64,000 bases of DNA from Desulfobacterales bacterium (GCA_034003325.1 JAVEYW010000010.1:1-64000); one strand, 5' to 3'; positions 1 through 9,256 are shown, counted from the first letter of the stretch. The notes: generated from the letters alone by a model not told the origin. Numbers and translations: made by a program.

Positions 1-167
1 CTAAGAACCATATTCATTCAGACGACAGAATCCGTGAGACCCAACAGAAAATTTCCAAGGCGACACAGGGTCAAACAACATCGATTTTTCTATGAATACA
101 AAACAAATTGTTAAGGAAACGGCATTGTAGCTATTCTTCTCGTCATAGGTTGCTGGCTGAAAATGGC

Positions 168-758
168 CTACACATGTGCAGCGACCCCAACCGCCAGCCA
201 GATTACACAAGCAGCAAGTATGGCTGAATAACTGAGAAAGTTTGCGTTCCAAACTGCTTTACGCACCTTCTCTGGTGCCTCCGAACGTAACGAGCGGGCA
301 ACGTACCAGGCTTCCACCCAAAACGAGGCGAAAAAGAATGGAACTAACAGGACTGTTGTTGCTACTGGAATTATCCAGTGCCGTCCGCTATGGAATGGGC
401 CAAGCCAAGGGGCAGAAAGGATTACCGCACCGACTTCACCGACGATATACGGGGGATAGGATTTCGAGTCTGCGAGATTCATGACCAAGTAGGCTAAAAT
501 TAATTCAAGAGCAACTGATGCAATCCACGCGATGGGAATGCCTACTGCGGTTGAAAAAATGTTCGCTTTAGTCATTTGGATAATGGCTGTATGCCATTCG
601 ACATTTAGTTCACGGCGAACGAGCCAACTCTCAATGGCAATAACAGGAATGATCGTTGGCACAGATAATGGCCAAACAATTGCCAACATAGGCAACCCGA
701 CATCGGCGAATGCCACGCCTGGAAATACAATTATAAGTAAAATCATGAGAAAGTGCAT
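168..758 (-). CDS. Hypothetical polytopic membrane protein
   Basis: An open frame of about 196 residues from the ATG at 758; a longer frame starts at 815, but only the internal Met begins a good signal or first membrane segment (MHFLMILLIIVF, small residues to AFA). Four to five further hydrophobic stretches alternate with short charged loops, and the protein ends with a hydrophobic helix. I do not recognise a family and see no catalytic motif. It stands alone: its 3' side is near the window start and its 5' side faces a gap of about 475 bases before the secretion operon. Coding status rests on length, membrane pattern and start context only. Confidence 0.55.
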   Translation of the reverse strand: MHFLMILLIIVFPGVAFADVGLPMLAIVWPLSVPTIIPVIAIESWLVRRELNVEWHTAIIQMTKANIFSTAVGIPIAWIASVALELILAYLVMNLADSKSYPPYIVGEVGAVILSAPWLGPFHSGRHWIIPVATTVLLVPFFFASFWVEAWYVARSLRSEAPEKVRKAVWNANFLSYSAILAACVIWLAVGVAAHV

Positions 759-949
759 GACACTACCCCAACTTCTGTTGCAGGACCACTTTTGCCGCCT
801 CTTCCGAGAACCCAATCATTACTGCCTTGATTGGCGTATATGAAGTTGTGCTGCCGCAATGGCCATTGATAAGACAACTTTTGAAGCCAACTGCTTGTTT
901 ATTTGCCGCCTATCACGGTCAGCAACTTTTGTTGCGCATTCCCAAGTGG

Positions 950-1174
950 AACATGGTTTGGAGCAAGGGTAAAACTCGAACGAAATTTATTTAATGAGAG
1001 GGATTCTCGAATGGATTAACACCCTTCGAAATTCAGCCCAATAGCAGCTTTAAACCAACGACCGACCAATTTTACATCGACAACGCAGCCTAACCGACCT
1101 GAAACAAATAAAAAAAACTTGTGTGAGGAAAATGACTTGTAATCGCCTAACTCAAGACGGAAAAAATGTCAACA
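950..1174. repeat. Diverged direct repeat, copy A (downstream of the T1SS operon)
   Basis: This stretch lies in the otherwise gene-free gap 759-1234. It matches 6331-6552 in the same orientation. Shared anchors in order are AACATGGTTTG, CTCGA.CGAAATTTATTTAA, TCTCGAATGGAT, CAGCCC, GAGGAAAA and AAAATGTCAACAG. Between the anchors the copies differ by many substitutions and small indels. No convincing open frame runs through it. The two copies bracket the whole tolC-hlyB-hlyD operon. The rest of the gap shows nothing I can name. Confidence 0.7.
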
Positions 1175-1234
1175 GTTATTAAAGAGTTATTTCGAATAGG
1201 ATATCTCGTTGTTTTTTATCAATTAATCAGGTTA

Positions 1235-2551
1235 TTATCGTACACTAAGCCCCTCATCCAGATATTTGGTGATCGGATAGATAAAAAACTCGATTATCCT
1301 TCGGTTTTCCACCTTAACTTCCGCAGTCAAGGTCATGCCTGAACTGATTTTCATTTTTTCCCCTTCAACCATCAGCTCGTTCTCTTCCGGCTGGATAAAA
1401 ACCTCATACACGTGCCCCAGTTTTTCATCTTCAACGCTGTGTTTTGATATATTTCTCACCCTTCCTTTCAGAATGCCGTACTTCTGGAAATCAAACGTGT
1501 CAATCTTTATGGAGACGGGCAATTGTTCCCCGACAAACCCGATATCCTTATTTAGCAGAACCGCTTTAATAACTAGCGGGGTCGCAACCGGGACCACAGA
1601 GAGGATTTTCTGGGCAGGCGTTACCACGCCTCCAACTGTATGGATAAACAGATTGCTGATATGGCCCTCCACGGGGGAAAGAATCCTTTGCTTTTCGTTA
1701 CGAAAGGCGTTCTTGTCAATTTCCGCCTGAATTTCGGTGCTTTGCTTTTGCCTTTCCGAATACTCTTTCAGACTGGTTGTTTTAAACTCCTTTTCAATGG
1801 TGGCCGCCTCACTTTTGACCCTAACCGCCTGGTATTCTGCCTGGGCCAATTTATGATCAAGCTGTTCGATATTATTTTTGAAGGTTAAAATATCATTGAG
1901 CGTTTTTTCATATTCATTCTTGGGAATGATATCCAAAACATTTTTTAACCGCGCCTCCTTTTCCAAGGAGATAACCAGCATATCCTCATTGTATTTTTTG
2001 TCTTTTCGGGCAGCGTTAATGTCTTCACCAACCCGATCCAGCTCCGCCTTTTTGGCTTCAAGCTGTTTTTGAAGGCTACCGGAGGCGGCATCATACAATT
2101 GCCGCTGGATGTTCAAGGTTTCCGAATCCTGTCCCTTGTCTTCCGGATGAAACGGCTTGCTCCCCAGAAGCGAATTGATTCTTGATTTTTCGAGCTGGAG
2201 GTACTGAAGGCTTTTTTTCTTCGATTTCAGCTCCGGCTCGGTAATGGACGGGTCTATCTCAATTAGTACCTGCTTTTCTTTGACAAAATCCCCTTCTTTG
2301 CAAAGAATCGCACTGACAACGCCGGTTTCAAGCGGCTGGATAATTTTGACATCTCCTTCCGGTATGACGGTTCCCCGCGCGGTAATGACCACATCCACTT
2401 TCCCCACACACATCCAGATCACAAAAAAGGCCATGGCGCCCACGATAATCCAGAAAATCACGCTTCCCAGCGGGTTTTGGGGTTCCTCTTCTATTTCCGC
2501 CATGATGGGGAGGAATTCGTGGCTGTCGTCTTTTTCGAATAGTTTGAACAT
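1235..2551 (-). CDS. Type I secretion membrane-fusion protein (HlyD family)
   Basis: Periplasmic adaptor that bridges the inner-membrane ABC transporter and the outer-membrane TolC channel of a type I secretion system. The 438-residue protein has a cytoplasmic N-terminus, one transmembrane helix at about 30-50, a first half-lipoyl/barrel segment at 58-80 (ITARGTVIPEG...QPLETGVV), a long charged coiled coil at about 100-280, the second half-lipoyl segment from 289 (RILSPVEGHI) and a C-terminal beta domain ending in a short hydrophobic stretch. Length and order match HlyD (about 478 aa in E. coli, with a somewhat shorter coiled coil here). It is the last gene of the operon, separated from the transporter gene by an inverted-repeat element. 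Confidence 0.93.
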   Translation of the reverse strand: MFKLFEKDDSHEFLPIMAEIEEEPQNPLGSVIFWIIVGAMAFFVIWMCVGKVDVVITARGTVIPEGDVKIIQPLETGVVSAILCKEGDFVKEKQVLIEIDPSITEPELKSKKKSLQYLQLEKSRINSLLGSKPFHPEDKGQDSETLNIQRQLYDAASGSLQKQLEAKKAELDRVGEDINAARKDKKYNEDMLVISLEKEARLKNVLDIIPKNEYEKTLNDILTFKNNIEQLDHKLAQAEYQAVRVKSEAATIEKEFKTTSLKEYSERQKQSTEIQAEIDKNAFRNEKQRILSPVEGHISNLFIHTVGGVVTPAQKILSVVPVATPLVIKAVLLNKDIGFVGEQLPVSIKIDTFDFQKYGILKGRVRNISKHSVEDEKLGHVYEVFIQPEENELMVEGEKMKISSGMTLTAEVKVENRRIIEFFIYPITKYLDEGLSVR

Positions 2552-2572
2552 GAGCGTTTCCTTCGGAAACGG

Positions 2573-2810
2573 TATCCAGGAGCCAGTATCCAGGAGCCGG
2601 AATGTGGTATTCAGAAGTCCGGAGCAAAAAACTGGATTTTGGGAATCGACAATCAGATTCCGGGCACTGGATTCAGGTGGATGTGGTCCTGACGTCGGAA
2701 TCGGGTACCTTTGAGTTAGGCTCCAGATTCTATACTTCGGGTGCGCAACTATCCTATTCTGGATACCACATTCCGGCTCCTGGATACTGGCTCCTGAATC
2801 CTGAATACTG
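2573..2810. repeat. Inverted-repeat element between the transporter and adaptor genes
   Basis: A 33-base sequence at 2578-2610 is repeated exactly as its reverse complement at 2763-2795, and the similarity continues a few bases outward. The core is a doubled AGGAGCCAGTATCC-like unit (direct repeat of ATCCAGGAGCC). About 150 bases lie between the arms. No open frame fills it. It occupies the whole space between the hlyB-like and hlyD-like genes, so it is presumably transcribed and would form a large hairpin in the mRNA. Confidence 0.85.
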
Positions 2811-2813
2811 CCC

Positions 2814-4925
2814 TTACAGCCCCTCCCCCTCCTGCATCATACAAAGCTGCCAATAATACCCCTTCTTCCGCATCAACGCCTCATGAGTCCCACTTTCAAC
2901 GATCTTTCCGTTATCAAGGGCGATAATGATATCGCAGTTTTTAACCGTCGAGAGCCGGTGCGCCACGATAAAGGTGGTGCGGCCCTTGATGATTTTGGAA
3001 AGATTTTTCTGAATCAGCCGCTCGGATTCGTAATCGAGCGAGGAGGTGGCCTCGTCCAGAATAAAAATCCGGGGATTGGTAATCAGCGCCCGGGCGATTG
3101 CAATGCGCTGTTTTTGCCCGCCGGAGAGCGTGGAGCCTCTTTCCCCGACAAGGGTGTCGTAGCCCATCGGCATTTCGGAGATGAACTGATGAGCGCCGGC
3201 AATTTTAGCCACTTCAATAATCGCTTCCATCGGGGCATCGGATCGGGGAAGCGCAATGTTTTCCCTTATCGTGCCGCTGAATAAAAAATCCTCCTGCAGC
3301 ACCACCCCCATATGATACCGGAGCCAGGAGGGGCTCATATGCCGCAGATCGATATCATCGACGTAAATGGCGCCCTCACTGGGAATATAGAGGCGCTCGA
3401 TCAGTTTCGTCACGGTGCTTTTGCCACTACCGCTTCTCCCGACAAGTCCGACGCTGGTTCCCGCCTTTATATTGAAACTCATTCCGGAAAGGGCATCTTT
3501 GGAATTCTGGTTGTACTTGAACGAGATATTCTCAAACCGAAGGTCCCCCTTTATTTTCGCCAGCGTAATGTCATGGCCCTTTTTGGATTCGAGCGGATTG
3601 TTCAATATGTCGCCAATCCGCTCGACGGATAACAGTGCCTGCTGAAACTCGTTCCAAAGGCTTAAAAGCCGCATGAAGGGCCCGGTGAACAGCCCGGAAA
3701 ACATCTGAAAGGCAATGAGCTGACCGATCGTCAGTTGATTGTCGATGACGAGCTTTACCCCGAGATACAAGACCACAATCGTCATGAGCCGCTGAAATAA
3801 TCCGGAAATAGCGCCGGAGATGTTGGCCATGTTGGCGAGCTTAAAACCGGAATGGACGTATTTGCCGAGATTGTCCTCCCATTTTCGCTGCATGGCCCCT
3901 TCGAGCGCGAGCGACTTTACCGTATGCATCCCGGTGACGGATTCGACGAGATAGGAGTTGGATTGGGCCGCCATGATGAATTTATGCTGAAGCCGCTTTC
4001 GAAGCTCCGGTGTCACCGATAGATATAAAATCCCCACCAGGAGCACAAAGGCCAGAAAGACAAGGCTCAGCTTTACGGAGTAGATAAACATCACCATCAC
4101 GAAGGCCAGGGAGAAAAAAAGATCCACAACGACGGAAACGCATCGGTTGGTGATAAATTCCCGGATATTGTCCAGCTCCCGCACCCTTGCAACAATATTT
4201 CCCACCTGTCTCATCTCAAAATAGATGTAGGGGAGCGAAAGGAGGTGCTTGAATAATTTCGCGCCGAGCTTGGCGTCGATTTTTTTGGCCGTATGGACAA
4301 AGACATAGTTTCTGGCAAGATTTAGAAAAAGCTCAAAGACCATTACGGCCAGAAAGGCGACGGCAAGGACATCGAGCGTGGTCATGCTGCGATGAACGAT
4401 CACCTTATCAAGAATGACCTGCGTAAAAAGGGGCGTCACAAATCCGAAGAGCTGAACGATGAAGGACCCTAACAAAACCTGACCGATAATCTGCTTGTAA
4501 TGCAGAATCTCGTTGAAAAACCACTTAAACCCGAAAGTGCCTTCCGAAGAAATGAGGCTGTGCTTTAAGACTATGCTTTCATTGTCCCAAAGCTGCCCAA
4601 AATCATTATAGCTCAGTTGCTTTGCCGATTTTTCCCTCGGGAGAAAGACAAGTGCGGTTTTCTCTGCTTCATTGGCCTTCAGAAAGACGGCGAAGCTTTC
4701 ATCCTTCAAAATGGCAATAAACGGCGTGGGGTATTTTGGGAGCAGTTTTTCAAGCGGAAAAGATTTCAACCGGGCCTTAAACCCGAGTACTTTTGCGGCC
4801 CGCAGAAGCTCCTCTTTACTCAGGTCAGCGCCGGGAATCCCTGCATCTCTTTTCAGGGTCCGTAAATCCAGATTTATCTGATGGACTCTGGCGATCAGTT
4901 CCAGGCAGACAAGGGCCGTTTCCAT
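2814..4925 (-). CDS. Type I secretion ABC transporter with C39-like domain (HlyB family)
   Basis: Inner-membrane ATPase of a type I secretion system. The 703 residues align along their length with HlyB (707 aa). Residues 1-125 form a C39-peptidase-like domain; where true C39 peptidases have their catalytic Cys in a CGxA context this protein has none, so it should bind the substrate without cutting it. The membrane domain spans about 155-430. The nucleotide-binding domain carries Walker A near 494-502 (GRSGSGKST), the signature LSGGQKQR near 598 and Walker B ILDEATSSLD near 621. The start codon overlaps the stop of the tolC-like gene (TAATG), indicating translational coupling. Confidence 0.95.
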   Translation of the reverse strand: METALVCLELIARVHQINLDLRTLKRDAGIPGADLSKEELLRAAKVLGFKARLKSFPLEKLLPKYPTPFIAILKDESFAVFLKANEAEKTALVFLPREKSAKQLSYNDFGQLWDNESIVLKHSLISSEGTFGFKWFFNEILHYKQIIGQVLLGSFIVQLFGFVTPLFTQVILDKVIVHRSMTTLDVLAVAFLAVMVFELFLNLARNYVFVHTAKKIDAKLGAKLFKHLLSLPYIYFEMRQVGNIVARVRELDNIREFITNRCVSVVVDLFFSLAFVMVMFIYSVKLSLVFLAFVLLVGILYLSVTPELRKRLQHKFIMAAQSNSYLVESVTGMHTVKSLALEGAMQRKWEDNLGKYVHSGFKLANMANISGAISGLFQRLMTIVVLYLGVKLVIDNQLTIGQLIAFQMFSGLFTGPFMRLLSLWNEFQQALLSVERIGDILNNPLESKKGHDITLAKIKGDLRFENISFKYNQNSKDALSGMSFNIKAGTSVGLVGRSGSGKSTVTKLIERLYIPSEGAIYVDDIDLRHMSPSWLRYHMGVVLQEDFLFSGTIRENIALPRSDAPMEAIIEVAKIAGAHQFISEMPMGYDTLVGERGSTLSGGQKQRIAIARALITNPRIFILDEATSSLDYESERLIQKNLSKIIKGRTTFIVAHRLSTVKNCDIIIALDNGKIVESGTHEALMRKKGYYWQLCMMQEGEGL

Positions 4926-6241
4926 TAATGGGTTCCCGTTGATAGAAGCATGAGTCGAATTCTTGCGGAATTGATATTTATTTCTGCCTGTTGAAGTGCC
5001 AATTGTTCATTTGCGAGTTCTATTTTTTGATTTAAAAATTCCTTTTGGCCTGTCACCTTTTCCACCATCAACCGTTCCGCCATGCTCAGCTTTTCCGTTG
5101 TTTTGTGAATCATCTCTTTCCGGGAAGTTATCTCTTCGGCAAGCGTTGTAACGCTCTGATCGGTAGTTCGGTACCTTTTCGTTAACTCATAGAGATTTTT
5201 GTCTTTTTCTAGTTTAAGTTTCTCTATTTCAAAATTTACCTTTTCAATTCGGGCCCTCGTTTTAAACCCGCTGAAAAAAGAAAAGGATGCGGAAATGCCG
5301 ATTATATAATTTTGATCCTGAATATTCTCGATAGAGTGCACGTAAGAACCCGTATCCTTTCCATACCAAATATATCCCGAATAAAAATCGAACCTCGGGA
5401 GCCAGCTTTTCTTCAATATGGCCAGTTCATTTTGCTTTTTTTCAATCTCAAGTTCGTAGATGCGAGATTCGGGCACCTTTTCTTCCGAAAATGGCTCTCG
5501 TCCCGTATTGATTTCCGTAAAATCTCCTATTTCAATATTCTCGCCTTGATAGGGTTCTCTCGTAAAGAGGGAGAGTTCATGCAGCGTTTTTTGGAGTTTT
5601 CCTTGCAACTCGTCGATGGTGTTGACGGTTTTTATGGTGTTGAGCATATCATCCACCATATCGACCTTAAAAAGCATGCCGGCCTGTTGAAGTCTCTCGG
5701 ATGCGAAGAACAGTTCCTTTTGAAACCCCAGAAGTGTTTTTTTTGCCGCCAGTTCACGGGAAATATGAAGTAACTCCGTATAAAGCTGCAGGGCTTTTAG
5801 CTTTATATCCCGAATGGACTGGATTCGGGCGACGCTTCTTGCCGCGATATCCTTTTCCGCAAAGGCCAGCTTGTTTGCCCTTGCGCCGAAATCATATAAC
5901 AGCCACTCGGCATTGAGGGTATAGGAGTTTCGGTAACTGGTGGGTTCACCGAATACCGAATTGCCGACGGATGTAAGATCGCCGTCGCTGCCGGTTAAGT
6001 CCCTTATATATTCCGAATTCCATTTTCCTTTGATTGCGGGATAGTAAAGAGATAGCGTTTCTCTCTTTCCCGCCTCGCTTATTTGAATGTCCTTTTCGGC
6101 AATCGCTACATCAAAGGAATTTTCAATGACCTTATCCATTACCTGGTCAAGGGTGATCCTTTCTCCCGCCCAAGTATTGAATGGAAAGAATACCAACAAC
6201 AATAGAACCGCAACCTTAGGTGCCATCTTCATTTCAGCCAT
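4925..6241 (-). CDS. TolC-family outer-membrane efflux/secretion protein
   Basis: Outer-membrane channel component of the secretion system. About 438 residues from the Met at 6241; Mets at 6268, 6232 and 6226 are alternatives, and the stretch KVAVLLLLVFFPFNTWAGE is a clear signal peptide whichever is used. The mature part is rich in long amphipathic helices in the two-fold repeated pattern of the outer-membrane efflux family (ERITLDQVMDKVIENS early, then long Leu/Glu/Lys helices). It is the first gene of the operon, followed by the ABC transporter and adaptor. No substrate gene with RTX nonapeptides or a double-glycine leader is seen nearby, so the cargo is probably encoded elsewhere. Confidence 0.88.
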   Translation of the reverse strand: MAEMKMAPKVAVLLLLVFFPFNTWAGERITLDQVMDKVIENSFDVAIAEKDIQISEAGKRETLSLYYPAIKGKWNSEYIRDLTGSDGDLTSVGNSVFGEPTSYRNSYTLNAEWLLYDFGARANKLAFAEKDIAARSVARIQSIRDIKLKALQLYTELLHISRELAAKKTLLGFQKELFFASERLQQAGMLFKVDMVDDMLNTIKTVNTIDELQGKLQKTLHELSLFTREPYQGENIEIGDFTEINTGREPFSEEKVPESRIYELEIEKKQNELAILKKSWLPRFDFYSGYIWYGKDTGSYVHSIENIQDQNYIIGISASFSFFSGFKTRARIEKVNFEIEKLKLEKDKNLYELTKRYRTTDQSVTTLAEEITSRKEMIHKTTEKLSMAERLMVEKVTGQKEFLNQKIELANEQLALQQAEININSARIRLMLLSTGTH

Positions 6242-6330
6242 TTTTTCGGAACACGATGCTGGGCTCATGGCATCAAGCCCGAAGCGCCTCCTGACGAAGG
6301 CAGCGCTTTCCCCGATGCATCCTTCAACGA

Positions 6331-6552
6331 AACATGGTTTGCAACAAAAGGAACACTCGATCGAAATTTATTTAAGGGGGGCTCTCGAATGGATGAAGAC
6401 CGTTCCAAATGTCAGCCCTATATCAACTTCAAAACAACAACCCACCAGCCTTACCGTAACAACGCAACCCGACTATCCTGGAATGACCTAAAACACCGTT
6501 TGAGGAAAACGGTTCGGCAATTTATGTTTGACGACGATCAAAATGTCAACAG
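6331..6552. repeat. Diverged direct repeat, copy B (upstream of the T1SS operon)
   Basis: Second copy of the repeat at 950-1174, in the same orientation (anchors AACATGGTTTG, CGAAATTTATTTAA, TCTCGAATGGAT, CAGCCC, GAGGAAAA, AAAATGTCAACAG). It lies in the 554-base gene-free gap between the tolC-like gene and the M24 peptidase gene. The operon promoter probably lies in or beside this copy, but I cannot place it. Short open frames through the block differ between copies, so I do not call a gene. Confidence 0.7.
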
Positions 6553-6796
6553 ATTTTTTGAACACAGATTTTTTGAAAGCATCAATTCTTTTTTCCTCCG
6601 AAGATATCATGGGGATGGCCTCCGGGGTCAGGCGCCCATCCCCATAGGACGCAGCGCGCCCCTGCTTGGTAAAATTCATTGAACCGATCACTTATCGTTG
6701 CTGCCGAAACCGGACCGGTGATTGACTCAAGCACCCTTTCGAGATAAATAGGCCGTATGCTGTCTCAGTGTCCCCTCGACAAGATAAGGAGCCCAA

Positions 6797-7912
6797 GTGA
6801 ATTCCATCTTTGAATTCAGATTAACCCAATTCCGACAAACCCTTGCCCAAAAGCCATTCGACACCTTTCTGGTTCTAGTGGGTGAAAACCGGTTTTATCT
6901 GAGTGGCTTTACCGGAGAAGACACGCAATTCGACGAATCATCCGGGGTTCTTCTGATCACTGAGAATCGGGCGATCCTTGCCACGGATTCAAGATATACC
7001 TTGCAGGCAACGCAAGAAGCCCCTTTATATGAAATTATCGAATACAAGGGGGGGCTGGCCAAGGAACTGCCCGCTATTTTAGCATCCTTGTCGACCCAAG
7101 CACTCGGATTTGAAAGCGTTCGCATGACCGTCATGCAATACGACCACATTAAAACGCAACTTCAGGCAGGCAACCTGCAAATTGAGCTGATGCCCGAGGT
7201 GGAGCTGGTCGAGACTTTCCGGATTCGAAAATCTCCGGAAGAAATTATCGCTATTCGAGAGGCCCTAAACATCGCGGAAACCGTGTTTTCAGATTTCGTG
7301 CCGACCCTGCGTCCCGGCATGAGTGAAAAGGCGATTGCCCGGGAGATGGAAAAGCGACTTCGGGAAGCAGGTGCGGATGGCTTGTCATTTCCGATCATTG
7401 TTGCTTCCGGCCCCAAAAGCGCGCTTCCTCATGCGATTCCGGATGAGCGGAAAATCAATGCCGGCGAGCCGATTCTTTTCGACTGGGGCGTGCGGGTAGG
7501 CGGCTATTGCTCGGATATTTCCCGCATGGCCTATATCGGGCCACCGGATGACACCTATAAAAAGGTCTACCAAACGGTTCTGGATGCCCAGCGCTTTGCC
7601 ACTGATGCGGTCCGGCCCGGTGTCAGCTCCAAAGCCGTGGATGAAATCGCCAGATCCCATATTGAAAAAAAGGGCTTCAAGGGAAAATTCGGGCACGGTC
7701 TCGGCCATGGCGTCGGATTGGCCATTCATGAAGCGCCTCGCTTAAGCCCGCTACGGGACACGCCATTGGAACCGGGTATGGTGTTTACGATCGAACCCGG
7801 TATTTATCTGGCTGATTGGGGCGGCGTTCGACTTGAAAATATGGCTGTCGTAACGAACGACAGCGTCGAGATTTTAAATCAAACGGATCCGGCCAATATG
7901 ATTTTGCTTTAA
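6797..7912 (+). CDS. Xaa-Pro peptidase, M24 family (aminopeptidase P-like)
   Basis: Cytoplasmic dinuclear metallopeptidase that removes N-terminal residues preceding proline, or splits Xaa-Pro dipeptides. The 371 residues show a creatinase-type N-terminal domain (1-130) and the pita-bread catalytic domain. Predicted metal ligands are all present: Asp229 (FDWG), Asp240 (CSDISR), His304 (GHGLGHG), Glu333 (TIEPGIY) and Glu347 (RLENM). The start is a GTG at 6797, chosen because AAGGAG ends five bases upstream. The short form is typical of bacterial PepQ/YpdF-like proteins rather than the longer E. coli PepP. The xerD-like gene follows after 55 bases on the same strand. Confidence 0.93.
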   Translation: MNSIFEFRLTQFRQTLAQKPFDTFLVLVGENRFYLSGFTGEDTQFDESSGVLLITENRAILATDSRYTLQATQEAPLYEIIEYKGGLAKELPAILASLSTQALGFESVRMTVMQYDHIKTQLQAGNLQIELMPEVELVETFRIRKSPEEIIAIREALNIAETVFSDFVPTLRPGMSEKAIAREMEKRLREAGADGLSFPIIVASGPKSALPHAIPDERKINAGEPILFDWGVRVGGYCSDISRMAYIGPPDDTYKKVYQTVLDAQRFATDAVRPGVSSKAVDEIARSHIEKKGFKGKFGHGLGHGVGLAIHEAPRLSPLRDTPLEPGMVFTIEPGIYLADWGGVRLENMAVVTNDSVEILNQTDPANMILL

Positions 7913-7967
7913 ATCAAGGTTCGCGTGTATCCGTGGAAAACAAGAATTAACCTCGGAATTGATCTCC

Positions 7968-8864
7968 ATGCCCTGTCTCAACGAATTGTCGGATCTGTTT
8001 TTTAGTTACCTTCAAATCGAAAAGGGCCTTTCCACAAACACCCTTGAATCCTATGCCATTGACATCAAAAGATATCTTGACTTTTTAACGCAATCCGGCA
8101 TCGCGGACATTCATGCGGCGGACACCGCGATGATCTTAAAGCACCTGATCCGCCTGCGCAGTGAGGGACTGAGCGCCAGAAGCCGCGCCCGCCATTTGGT
8201 GGCGATTCGCAGTTTTTACCGGTTTCTGGTGCAGGAAAAGGTGATAGATCATAATCCGGCCCGTCTGGTGGAGCTGCCTAAAATCGGTCTTAAATTGCCG
8301 GATGTTCTTTCTTTTGAGGAAATCGAATCGCTCCTTCGCGCGCCCGATATGACCCAATCCAAAGGGGTCAGAAATGCTGCCATGCTGGAGATCCTTTACG
8401 CAGCCGGATTGCGGGTGTCCGAGCTCGTCAACATGAAATTGACCGACATCCACCTTGAAGCCGGATTTATTCGCGTATTCGGAAAAGGCAGCAAGGAGCG
8501 AGTCGTGCCGATCGGCATTCCCGCGCAGAAAATTATCGAACTTTATCTGAGTACGGTAAGGCCGGAGTTGTTGAAGCAGCACCAAAGTCATTTTCTGTTT
8601 ATTGCCAGAGCGGGAAAACCCATGACCCGGCAAGGATTTTGGAAGCTTTTGCGGCAATATGCCTTAGCCATCGGAATTAAAAAGAAAATCACCCCTCATA
8701 GTTTACGGCATTCCTTTGCCAGCCATCTGCTGGAGGGCGGCGCGGATTTGAGGGCCGTCCAAATGATGCTCGGGCATGTGGATATTTCCACCACACAGAT
8801 CTATACGCATGTGGCCAGGGAGCACCTGAAAAAGATGCACGAGAAATTCCATCCCAGAGGCTAA
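7968..8864 (+). CDS. xerD: Site-specific tyrosine recombinase XerD
   Basis: Recombinase that, with XerC, resolves chromosome dimers at dif. Residues 1-90 form the SAM-like core-binding domain (EKGLSTNTLESY); the catalytic domain carries Arg149 (AGLRVSEL), the H-x-x-R box His244/Arg247 (HSLRHSFASHLLEGG), His270 (LGHVDIST) and the nucleophile Tyr279 (IYTHV). About 298 residues, the normal XerC/D length. The C-terminal THVAREHLKKMHEKFHPR is typical of XerD. I use the ATG at 7968; an in-frame TTG at 7959 is possible. It is a housekeeping gene, with no integrase-type mobile element around it. Confidence 0.92.
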   Translation: MPCLNELSDLFFSYLQIEKGLSTNTLESYAIDIKRYLDFLTQSGIADIHAADTAMILKHLIRLRSEGLSARSRARHLVAIRSFYRFLVQEKVIDHNPARLVELPKIGLKLPDVLSFEEIESLLRAPDMTQSKGVRNAAMLEILYAAGLRVSELVNMKLTDIHLEAGFIRVFGKGSKERVVPIGIPAQKIIELYLSTVRPELLKQHQSHFLFIARAGKPMTRQGFWKLLRQYALAIGIKKKITPHSLRHSFASHLLEGGADLRAVQMMLGHVDISTTQIYTHVAREHLKKMHEKFHPRG

Positions 8865-8927
8865 GGGACACCGAATTTTTTGATAAACCGTTTATGCAAT
8901 GCGCATTTTCGAATTATCGTCGGCATT

Positions 8928-8989
8928 GTAGGGGCGAACCTGTGTGTTCGCCCTGATTACGAAGGGCGAACACACTGGTTCGCCCCTAC
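8928..8989. repeat. GTAGGGGCG palindromic intergenic element
   Basis: A 27-base arm (GTAGGGGCGAACCTGTGTG...) pairs with 8963-8989 with one mismatch around an eight-base loop. It lies between xerD and the pfaD-like gene. Palindromes with GTAGGGGCG ends are scattered through intergenic DNA of many unrelated bacteria. Apart from this element and the promoter entered separately, the 560-base gap 8865-9425 shows no gene. Confidence 0.8.
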
Positions 8990-9227
8990 GGGGTTGCGGG
9001 CAATCGTCATCGTTAGGTAAATTGGCATTTTCTGATTCCCTAAAAGAATTAATTCCGATCCGGGATCACCTCGCATGACGCAAAGCATGTCGGTTAAAAT
9101 CGGTTATAATTTCGAATTCATGTTATAAAATAATTTATTCAGCTTGGACTTATGACACAATTATTTTGCTAATCGTTCAATTCTTGCCCCTATAGTGTTT
9201 TTCCCGCAAATCCGCGGAGCTTCCTGC

Positions 9228-9256
9228 TTGACACGCCCACCGTTTTTGATTATTTT
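9228..9256 (+). promoter_or_regulatory. Candidate sigma-70 promoter of the pfaD-pfaA-like genes
   Basis: A perfect -35 box TTGACA (9228-9233), a 17-base spacer and TATTTT (9251-9256, four of six -10 matches) lie about 170 bases before the pfaD-like start. The spacing and AT-rich surroundings fit, but the assignment rests on sequence alone. Confidence 0.45.

Noticed and set aside
1..252. An 83-codon frame on the minus strand at the window start
   Set aside because: No ribosome binding site or family resemblance; it overlaps the 3' end of the better-supported membrane protein gene.
2814..4925. Active C39 peptidase domain in the ABC transporter
   Set aside because: The catalytic Cys position of true C39 peptidases is not conserved; the domain aligns with the inactive HlyB form.
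6611..6643. Hairpin GGGGATGG...CCATCCCC upstream of the M24 peptidase gene
   Set aside because: Only an eight-base stem with an 17-base loop and no U-run on either side; too weak to call a terminator.
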